Shown piece by piece: positions 55,289 to 64,000 of a stretch of 64,000 nucleotides of DNA; positions within the stretch are counted from its first letter, which is position 1, and the number at the start of each line of letters is the position of its first letter. The stretch comes from Amphimedon queenslandica (lineage: Eukaryota > Porifera > Demospongiae > Haplosclerida > Niphatidae), in contig NW_003546247.1 in NCBI RefSeq assembly GCF_000090795.2, forward strand, positions 219,778 through 283,777. The letters run 5' to 3'. The notes beneath the pieces are model-generated. The model saw only the letters and a program-made list of their open reading frames with translations, did not search any database and was not told the origin of the DNA. The position numbers were made by a program, and so were the translations under genes.

Positions 55289-57257
55289 TATACTTACTAT
55301 ATTGTCTACTATTCAATGCCTTTTGTAGCATTACTCTGTCATTAGCTTGTTAACATTAAGCTCTTTCTTTGTCTCTAACCCTTCCTATAGTACATACCCA
55401 GGTTTTCCCACTAAGCATGCTAAGTGAGCTAAACAGCATTCTTCATGAGTTCAAAAGCACATGTATGTACGTTTACAGACAGTCGTACATGTATATGGTA
55501 TTTGGAGCAACTTTAAAAATTTGTAAAAAACCTAATTCTAATCAAAATCAGCTTAAACTTGCTATTAAAACTAGGAACTTCTATATGCATTTGAAAAAAT
55601 ATAAAAGTGATGAATTCTCTTTTAGCCATTTTTTATGAAACATGGTCGAAGACTGCGTATTTGTCCAAATTTTTAGCAAATAAATGAATTCATTAAACGT
55701 CTAATTTTAATTGGATTCAGCTCAAACGTTCTACACAACACAAAAACATGTATTTGTATCAGACAAAAATATTTAAAAGGGAAATTCACCTCTAGCATCT
55801 TTCGAAATACCTTAGAGTGACTTTTAATTGCTGGTACTAAATTTTACAATTTTATCACAAGGTTGATTTAGCTTGTATTAAAAAATGCGATTAAGTAATT
55901 ATTACTAACAGTTATATGGCATTATGATGTCATTATTAATAATTGCGATTTTTAACCCAAATGCAAAATTTGCAATTAATAGTCCCACATCTAAAAGTAA
56001 CCTTAAGGTACATGTAACAGTACAGGATGTTTTTTGAAACTGTAGAGCAGTTATAATAGTAGAGGAAGAGGCGTGTAGAATAGTAAAGCCATAAAGAGAG
56101 TAAAATTTGTATGAGAATAGACTATATTCAGAAAGATTGCTAAAGATAATGTAGGGCATCTTAAGAGGGGAAAGAGAGATCAAATAAGACCATACATGTT
56201 GACAAAGACATTTCGCACTAAGGGAAAGATATGAAATGTTGCCAAAGTGGTATGCACAGGGTTTCCTACAGGTTTGTGGTATACCACAATGCTCCATTTT
56301 TTAACAGTGCATACACCTTTCTCATTTTTGCTCATATATGACCCTATCCTACATTCCTTCCTCTCTACCTTCCATTCTACATCTACATGTGTAATATGTT
56401 TACATTTAGCACATGCATATCAAGAATGTACTATGCTACACACAGGCCTACATGTATGTGACTGATTCATTAAGTGTAGCTTATGAAATAAAGTAATTGC
56501 TACTACGCTTATATGGACTAAATAGCATTACAGCTTCCACATTATATACACTTGTTTACAGTAACAATTGCTCCTTAATCTGATTTACCATTACATTTCA
56601 CTGCTGTGCACTTCCCTCTTTTTGCCATTTTCCTTTCTCTATCTCTTTCGTGTCTATGTCTCTCTCAAGCATATGCTTCAGTACTGACGTCATCAAGTAT
56701 TTCATTGAAGTAAGATCAATTATATATTTCCCATTTTATGTTTCTCTGTCTGAGTATAGTCCAATTCAATTTTAAGTATTAAGAGCAACGGACTATTTTA
56801 TGCATGACCAAACATTGTTGTATAGTTCTGTGATAATTATTTCTTTAAATTCCCAAAAAATATTTTTAACAACTTGCTACTACTATGCAGCGAAAGCATG
56901 CAATACGAAGCAGTTTTTGAGGCAAAGTGCTTCCACTTGATCCACTCCAAAGATGAGGAATTTAGCAATACAGAAGTTGACATAAAGAAAAATAATTATT
57001 CGAGTATGATAGCAGTGCAATTCTGACTGTTGTCTGATATCAACAGGTAGGTATGCACAATTGTTAGTAAAAATTTAAGTACTAAATTTGAATGAACAAC
57101 TACAGAGATAATCAGCTAAACATACTTTCTGCTAGCTTAATGAGGGGGTAGGACTGAAGGTTTTTAGCTGAAAACTCCAAGGTTTTACATCACAAGTCCC
57201 AGAAACAGGTATGATATGCTTAATACAATAATTAGTGCTATAGCAAGGTTGAAAGTT
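55289..57257. repeat. Giant inverted repeat, left arm (about 1.97 kb)
   Basis: Reads CTATACTTACTATATTGTCT inward from 55289 and matches the reverse complement of 57393-59161 along its length. Landmarks: ACCCAGGTTTTCCCACTAAG (55398) against the inverse of CTTAGTGGGAAACCCTGGGT (about 59031), and AACAGTGCATACACCTTTCT (56303) against the inverse of 58330-58350. Short open frames inside have no recognisable domains and occur on both arms, so I treat them as chance. Confidence 0.92.
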
Positions 57258-57392
57258 AAATGCAATCGTCAAGAAAAGATTGTCAGAAGTAGCTGATATT
57301 GCTTTTCATGCCCTGAAAACCAATAAATGGTTACATTCTGCCTGAAGGAAGTTTTTAGTTAAAATAATCAAAATATGAAATTTGGTTGCAAC
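57258..57392. other. Spacer of the giant inverted repeat
   Basis: 135 bp separate the arms; no feature is seen. Confidence 0.8.
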
Positions 57393-59161
57393 AACCTTTC
57401 AACCTTGCTGTAGCACTAGCTAATTATTGTATTAAGCGTATCATTGCTGTTTCTGGTACTTTTGATGTAAAACCTTGGAGTTTTCAGCTAAAAACCTTCA
57501 GCCTCACCCCCTCATTAAGCATGCAGAAAGTATGTTTAGCTGATTATTTTTGTAGTTGTTCATTCAAATTTAGTACTTATATTTTTTATAACAAGTAATT
57601 GTGCATACCTACCTGCTGATACCGAACAATTGTCAGAATTGCACTGGAAACATACTTGAAAGAATTATTTTTACTATCCAACTTCTGTATTGCTAAATCT
57701 CATCCTGAAGTGGATCAAGTGAAAGGACTTTGCTTCATAAGCTGCTTCAATTGCATGCCTTCGCTGCATAGTAGTAGCAAATTATTGAAAACATTTTTTG
57801 GCAATTTCAAGAAATAAATAAGACACAACAATACATCAATGTTTCATCATGCATATAATAGTCCTTTGCTCTTGATACTTCATAACTTGAAAATTGAATT
57901 GGACTATAATCATACAGAGAAACATAAAATGGTAAATAAATAATTGATCTTACTTCAATGAATTACTTAATGACGACAGTATATAAGCATAAGCTTGAGA
58001 GAGACCGAGACACTAAAGAGATAGAGAAAGGAAAATGGCTAAAAGAGGGAAGTGCACAGCAGTGAAATGTAATGGTAAATCAGATTAAAGAGCAATGATT
58101 ACTGTAATCAAGTGTATATAATGGGGAAGCTGTAATGCTATTCATTGCATATAAGCGTAGTAGCAATTACTTTATTTCATAAGCTATACTTAATGACATA
58201 CATGTACGCCTGTGTGTAGCATTCATTTTTTGATATGCATGTGCTAAATGTAAACATAATACAGATGTAGATGTTCTGGGTAAGGTAGAGTGGACAGAAT
58301 GTAGGATAGTGTCATATAGGAGCAAAAATGAGAAAGGTGTATGCACTGTTAATATGGTGAGCACTATACCATAAACCTGTGGGAAATCCTGTGCAAACCA
58401 CTTTGGCAACATTTCATTTCTTTCCCCTAGTGCGAAATGTCTTTGTCTACATGCATGGTCTTATTTGATCTCTCTTTCCCCTCTTAAGATGCCCTACATT
58501 ATCTTTAGCAATCTTTCTGAACATAGTCTATTCTCATACAAACTCTATTCTCTTTATGGTTTTACTATTCTACACGTCTCTTTCTCTACTTTTAAAACTG
58601 CTCCACAGTTTGGCAAAACATCCTGTACTATTACTTGTTTGTCAAATATTGCTAAAGGTAAATTTTCCTTTTAAATATATTTGTCTGATACAAATACAGG
58701 TTTTTGTATTGTGTAGAAAGTTTGAGCTGTATGCAATTAAAATTGGACTTTTAATGAATTCATTAATTTACTCAAAATTTGGACAAATTTGTAGTCTTCG
58801 ACCAAGTTTCATAAAAAATGGCTAAAGGAGAATTCATCACTTTTATATTTTTTCTAATGCATATCAATGTTCGTAGTTTGAATATGAAGTTTAAGCTGAT
58901 TCTCATTAGAATTAGGTTTTTTACAAATTTTTAAAGTTGCTCTAAATGCCATATACATGTACGAATGTCTGTACACGTACATACAAGTGCTTTTCAACTC
59001 ATGAAGAACGCTGTTTAGCTTACTTAGTATGCTTAGTGGGAAACCCTGGGTATGTACTATAGGAAGGGTTATAAACATAATGAAAGAGTTCAATGTTAAC
59101 AAGTTAATGACAGATAAATGCTACAAAAGGCATTGAATAATAGACGATATAGTAAGTATAG
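57393..59161. repeat. Giant inverted repeat, right arm (about 1.77 kb)
   Basis: Inverse of the left arm, slightly shorter through several deletions. Similarity is roughly 85-90 percent by eye. It ends exactly where copy B of the dispersed repeat starts. Confidence 0.92.
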
Positions 59162-59378
59162 GTGATGTCTAAAGTGACCGAACTTAGTCACTAAGCCATC
59201 ACCATCTGATAGCTAAGGACAGCAACAGTCTAGTCAGATTATAGTCGAGGGGATGCATGGTGCTACATCCCCAAATATTTATAACTTCAGTCCGGGGTGT
59301 GGCCCTAACAGTCCTACCAAACCGTCTCCTCTATGTCTGTGAACATGGTTAAAGGAACCAAACAAGACGTTAAGTCTT
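59161..59378 (+). repeat. Dispersed repeat, copy B
   Basis: Direct repeat of 54205-54417, about 4.95 kb away. It abuts the outer end of the right arm of the giant inverted repeat. It is probably a solo fragment of the DIRS 3' region. Confidence 0.85.
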
Positions 59379-61390
59379 GTAATTTCCTCTCTTGTCCACA
59401 GATCTTGCATAGTTAATTTATTACTGAATGTCAGTATTTCCACGTAATAGGTCCCTGGTCATAATTTTTGAACTTATTCTCATTAGATGAATATTTTTCC
59501 TTCATTGTCATGTAACATCTCCGAACTGTTTTGAATTGACCTGAGAGGTTGTTTTTTTGCTTAGTATATGCATAGTAAATCTTGCACTACACTCTTATTT
59601 TTTAGAGTTCTATATTGATGGGACTGAGTTCCTTAAGTTGACATGAGAGGATTAATGGGGTTCATTGATGCTACAGTAGTAGCACTATTTGGAGGGTATC
59701 AGTAACTTGACAAAACTATTTTCTTGGTTTACAAATTTTAGGATGATGAACCAGTTCTTTTCAGTTGTTCGTGTTGCTACTTAGGTGCTTCATGTTATCA
59801 TCTGCTGTGCTGAACTACTATCAGTTTGAACAGCCACTACACAAATGTGTCTCTATGAGAGAAAGGTGACACCTGATTTGAGAAAAGAAATAATTCACAC
59901 AATTGCCTTCATAAAGTTATCTTGTAAATTTTAAACTGCATTGGATTGTGAGAATGTTGCCCATTGTATTGTTTCGAAGTATCCATTATAGCTGATCCTT
60001 TTGGAAAATCGCCTATAGTGTTACTAACTATATTATCTTTTAGGGGTCTTGGAAGTAGAAGCTCTTGGAGTGCATAAGAAACAAGATTAAATAATAGAAG
60101 AGGCATGGTTCCACCCCACTTCTAGACACAAAAAATCTGTTACTTAGTTCATATTTTACTGTTGTTTTACCTGCAGGTGTGCTGAATTACTAAAATAGCA
60201 CATTAAGTGTGCTGTTTCAACACACATTTCTATAATTCAGAAAAATAGCGTTGTTACAAAATGAAAGAAACAAGGGGGTTGAGCTTAACCATTATGATTA
60301 TTAGTTAAAAACAAAAAATTTGAAAAAAAGGTTAAGTAGAATTCCGAATAACAAACAAAAATGAAAATCCTACTCGTGACGCAAACTCTACTCTACATTG
60401 TACTTTCAATGTTATTACATAAGAATTATAGATCACCTTGCATTGTATAGCTAACATCCACTACGTGGTAATATCAATTTCTGCATATTTGTATTTGGCA
60501 GCTTGCATTAACATTATCAAAAGTTCAGCCTTACTCTTGCCATCACTACAAGCCTTCAAACCTTAAAATGTACATTTTGAAGCTACAACAATTTTTGCTA
60601 GCTTCTTGCTGCAGAGCCTTGCTGATGTTGCTGCACTTTAAAGCTATTGTGTATTTACACCATTCAGGACACATTGTTTAGTAATGATACCATTGTCATT
60701 ATTACTACTTCTGCTATAACTATTATTATCATTATTATTATTACTTACAAAATTGATATTTACAAGATTTCAGAGAGTCTGAGTAACAGATATAAAATAA
60801 AGCAATTTTAGCTCAAACAAATTGACCTTATTTGAAATGACATCAGTAAATATGGCTTAAAATTTTCCAATATTCGATGCTAAACTTTGATCCCTAATAG
60901 CAATCAAGTCTAGCTTTCCTTGTAGCAGGTACGTGCCAAAATTACTAATAAAAGTCAAAGAACTTTGTTCTTGTTCTTACTCATCAGCAGCTGTGATAAT
61001 ATCTGGTAAATCTGATGATAAATATTGCATTGCGTAGCTTGGTTGCATTAATTGCAATGGTACTGCTTTACCTAAATAGTAGGAGTAAAGGCAAAATAAC
61101 ATGTTAACTATGACAAAGATAAAAATTTATTAGCATTAACTCATAAGTTATAATTGAAAAAAGTACATGCATGGGAATTATTTTGAAGAGATAGAATGAC
61201 GTATTTGTTAAGTAGTCCAGAATGTTACAATCTGACTACAGAAAAATGTCACAACAATTGAAATTAATGTAATCTATTAAGATTATTTCAATTAGGACTA
61301 GATGTATGTATTAACCAATTATTGTATTTCGTAACAATTGCATATTTATAGCATTTTTGGATTCAAAAATTAATTAAAAATTTTTTTGCC
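59379..61390. other. Non-coding stretch
   Basis: No supportable gene. It contains a relic of the palindromic element arm (60259-60310) and a short ATT microsatellite (about 60690-60745). A minus-strand segment reading GKAVPLQLMQPSYAMQYLSS (about 61070-61010) could be a C-terminal remnant of the gene at 61.4-62.0 kb, but this is weak. Confidence 0.45.
60259..60310 (-). repeat. Relic of the 15.0-15.9 kb palindromic element
   Basis: AATGAAAGAAACAAGGGGGT and TGAGCTTAACCATTATGATT closely resemble the arm at 15031-15868 (GAAACAAGGGGGTTGAGTTC when its right arm is inverted). Only one arm fragment remains. Confidence 0.7.
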
Positions 61391-61399
61391 AGCTCTAAA

Positions 61400-61990
61400 A
61401 TTAAAGTTCCAGGCAGATACCAATCTATTCACATGCATTGCTGTTACATGTCTTAAACTATGTGAAACGCAAAAGTGAGTAGTCAAACACGTCATATTGC
61501 CCACATTACTTTCCTTTAATGAATACAATACTCCCTTGAAGGGGTGATAGACCCTTGCATTTGCCAGAGTCTTTCAAGAGTCAGATTCTTACAAAAACAT
61601 CTGAATCAGTTACATTTTTATGCTTAGTTGGCAGTGTCTTATACCTGAGTGGAAGGTGTTTGTAAAAACATTCTATATCTCATGAGCCATAATGTTGACA
61701 AACTTTTCGTTGAATAGAGATAAATTCTGTTCGACACTGAACTTCAATTGGCTCACAGAGTCTGTAATCTAATGCAGCTTCTCTAAATTAAATTGTAAAG
61801 CTGCACCCAAACTATAATAACCACTTACCTGTATATATTTTCATATTCAGGTATTCATAACTGGCATGATTGTATGACCAACGATCATGCTCGAGTATCC
61901 ATCAACTGGTAGTACATGGGTGACACCAAACATCACTATTTTCTCATTTTGGTCGAGATGAAGTTTGTGACCAAAGTCTGAAGCAATATA
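61400..61990 (-). pseudogene. Integrase-core-like gene, decayed
   Basis: On minus: FGHKLHLDQNEKIVMFGVTH and VLPVDGYSSMIVGHTIMPV (about 61975-61862). A clear donor/acceptor pair encloses a 46-bp intron (61828-61783). Then REAALDYRLCEPIEV and TEF (about 61782-61722), and later VSAWNFNF-like text (about 61420). This is the DQNEKLVMYG-THV-DGYS pattern of an integrase core domain found in many uncharacterised animal proteins, some domesticated and some in mobile elements. The gene is broken by several changes. The family is recognised from memory of motif patterns only, so the confidence is moderate. Confidence 0.6.
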
Positions 61991-62230
61991 AGAATTTGAT
62001 TTGTTATGTCATTATTGGGGCGAGCCTGAGTGAGGTCCACATAAACGAGACACAAGTATGTATGTCTGTCTCTCTGTCTGTTTCTACACGTACGTCACCC
62101 CTATTTAGGCGTTTTATTAAAAAAATAATTACGCTTTTTAAATGAAAATTTTAGTAATTACGGCACCACTTGCAAAGAGTATGATGTACTGATTCTTTAT
62201 AATATTCAAGAAACAAAAGAACCTTGAAAC

Positions 62231-64000
62231 ATGAATAGTTCACAAGAAGATGCTCATGAAGCTCGTCGACTTCGTCGTAACGAGCGTAATCGGGAGAGGA
62301 GCGAAACTGAGGAGAAAAGAGCGAGGAGGCTCAATATAAATGCCAGAGATAGGTCGCGTCCAAAGACAACAAATGGAATCTATTTCTGACGGAGAAGATC
62401 GCCTGTCTCAAGAAGGAGCCAGGACACGAGAGATAAGGGAACAAGAGGAACTTGCCACGAGAGAACAGCGATAAGCAAGTGAAAGAGCTCGAGTAACATT
62501 GAGGAGAGAACAAGAGGACCCTGCTGAGAGACAACAGAGATTAGCAGGTAAAACAACTCGAGTTACAATAAGGAGAGAGCAAGAGGAACCTGCTGAGAGA
62601 GCAAAGATTACCAGGTGATTGATCTCGAGTTACTTCAAGGAGAGAACAAGAGGACCCTGTTGAGAGACAACAGAGATAAGCAGGTGATAGAGCTGGAATT
62701 TTATTGAGGATAGAACAAGAGGACCCTGCTGAGAGAGAGCAGAGATTAGCAGGTGATAGAGCTCGAGTTACTTTGAGGAGAGAACAAGAGGACTCTTCTG
62801 AGAGAGAGCAGAGATTAGCAGGTGATAGAGCTCGAGTCACTTTGAAGAGAGAACAAGGGGACCCTGCTGAGAGAGAGCAGAGATTAGCAGGTAATAGAGT
62901 TGAGTTACTTTGATGAGAGAACAAGAGGACCCTGCTGAGAGAGAGCAGACATTAGCCGGTAATAGAGCTCGAGTTACATTGAGGAGAGAGCAAGAGGACC
63001 CTGCTAAGAGAGAGCAGAGATTAGCAGGTAATAGAGCTCGAGTTTCTTTGAGGAGAGAGCGAGAGGACCGTGCTGAAAGAGACGAACGGCTGGCTGGTAA
63101 TAGAGCTAGGGCTGCTCAACACAGGAGACTAGAGGAGGAAGAAGTTCTGCCTATCAACACACAGATGTTGAACCTTCACAAGACACTTTCTTCCGTTACT
63201 TCTTCTATGTGTGAGACATGTTTGGAAAGCTTTCCCTACCTGTCAGTCTCCTCTCAGCCGAATGGAATCATGAGTGTAGGAGGTGTGCTCATGACAGGCA
63301 CATCCCGAAGTTGTTCTCAAAAGGCAACAATATGGATCCTGGAACAGTACCAACACAATTGCAGGTATTAATTTTGTATTAGATTATTATTAACAATTAT
63401 CATTAATAAATTATTATTGTTATTATTTCGGTTTAGCTTTCATAATAATAATAATGTTTTATTATTAGGGACTGTCACAAGCAGAGGAATTGTTAATATC
63501 TGCTGTACTGCCAGTGATGTCGATATACAAACTCCCTCATGGACAATATGGCTACAGTGGACATGTTATTGACTTCCCACAAGACGTGCAGTCCTTTGCT
63601 ACTTCACTACCATGTCTAGCAGCAGGCATCAGGTACGGTTGTAAGGATGGAGAGGGAACAGACTCATAGAGACTTTCATGTTCGTAGACGAGTTGTTGAA
63701 GAGGCTCTTACATGGTTGATGGCCAATAACATCTACTATCAGAGGCATTTTGTTTGTTTGAATCAAGAAACTCTGACCAGTCTAACTGAAGATGGAGACC
63801 TCTCTGATCTTCGTTCAATTCAGCCAGTAAAATCAGAAGCTGAAGTTACATCTGATAAAGCTACAACTGAAGATCACTATTCTTCATCCTTTGTACCCAA
63901 TGCAGCACCTCCAGCTACAGAGAGGGAGACCATTCAACAAGCACTGGGACAGTCACAGTCATCAACCCTTATGTGGCCCAGTGTTGGTGGTACTCCTATT
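62231..64000 (+). pseudogene. Third Helitron, N-terminal part (continues past the window)
   Basis: ATG 62231 opens MNSSQEDAHEARRLRRNERN and an Arg/Glu-rich arm. The arm holds about ten 69-bp units coding REQEDPAEREQRLAGNRARV-type repeats (62430-63120), then CETCLESFPYLSV (about 63210-63250). An in-phase intron (63365-63468) joins NNMDPGTVPTQLQ to GLSQAEELLISAVLPVMSIY, followed by HGQYGYSGHVIDFPQDVQSF (about 63535-63600), the DUF6570 core of a different subgroup from the 1.3-kb copy. After a one-base shift near 63630: HRDFHVRRRVVEEALTWLMA with NNIYYQ, then an acidic Ser-rich stretch to the end. Frameshifts and stops in the repeat arm suggest it is inactive. Rep and helicase should lie beyond 64000. 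Confidence 0.85.
62430..63120 (+). repeat. 69-bp tandem coding repeat, about ten units
   Basis: Units close to GGAGAGAACAAGAGGACCCT plus 49 further bases recur with 66-69 bp spacing. The middle units (62707-63050) are most alike. They code 23-residue charged repeats, predicted helical or coiled, in the N-terminal arm of the third Helitron. Confidence 0.93.

Noticed and set aside
55369-59102. Short open frames inside the giant inverted repeat
   Set aside because: They recur on both arms in opposite orientation, lack domains and have AT-biased content.
1-64000. tRNA or rRNA genes
   Set aside because: No cloverleaf-like or rRNA-like segment was recognised by eye; a covariance-model search would settle this.

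Overview
The window reads as a transposon graveyard from a metazoan genome, probably an early-branching marine animal such as a sponge. The evidence is an AT-rich sequence, very short GT-AG introns (46-54 bp where I can call them), frequent ACATGTA-type words, and a mix of old DNA transposons, a GIY-YIG Penelope-like element, Ty3/Gypsy and DIRS remnants. The species assignment is inference. I found no intact host gene. There is one assembly gap (7201-7598). Almost every recognisable reading frame is a decayed transposase, helicase or reverse transcriptase.

Layout, left half. 1-1240 is the tail of one Helitron Rep domain. 1241-9810 is a second Helitron (DUF6570, Rep/HUH, PIF1 helicase, OTU protease). 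Its OTU domain is split by a PIF/Harbinger element (6210-9529) with matching terminal inverted repeats and a TAA target duplication. 9811-11560 is non-coding. At 11562-16121 a Pro/Gly-repeat minisatellite, perhaps a broken minus-strand host gene, is interrupted by a complete-ended hAT element (11907-14278). A palindromic element lies next to it (15031-15868). 16.2-20.1 kb holds a minus-strand Penelope-like element between two direct repeats. 20.1-23.05 kb is a broken Ty3/Gypsy pol with a candidate 3' LTR, followed by a degenerate satellite.

Layout, middle. 23.8-24.7 kb is the C-terminal part of an unnamed transposase-like family. The same family occurs twice more, at 42.8-45.6 kb (minus) and 45.6-48.7 kb (plus). 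Next come a DUF6589 fragment, a minus-strand pogo-type DDE transposase (25.4-26.7 kb), a TA-flanked MITE (27645-28483), a MULE with zinc-finger, SWIM and PHD-like parts (28.8-31.4 kb), a minisatellite whose minus strand reads as Gly-X-Y (31.57-32.38 kb), a small Gypsy RT scrap, and a P-element/THAP9-like transposase (33.5-36.5 kb) with a second copy of its 3' part (37.5-38.4 kb). A hAT element with a DUF4371 domain lies at 39.65-42.7 kb (minus).

Layout, right half. 49.1-54.5 kb is a broken DIRS-type tyrosine-recombinase retroelement bounded by a short direct repeat. 55.3-59.2 kb is a very large inverted repeat (arms about 1.97 and 1.77 kb, spacer 135 bp) with no coding content that I can see. 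61.4-62.0 kb holds a decayed integrase-core-like gene on the minus strand. From 62231 to the window end is the N-terminal part of a third Helitron, with a 69-bp tandem repeat coding an Arg/Glu-rich arm.

The genes do not form a pathway; the window records successive, often nested, insertions. I do not see a convincing new multi-gene system. The best leads are the giant palindrome, the Gly-X-Y minisatellite, the three copies of the uncharacterised transposase-like family, and the datable nests.
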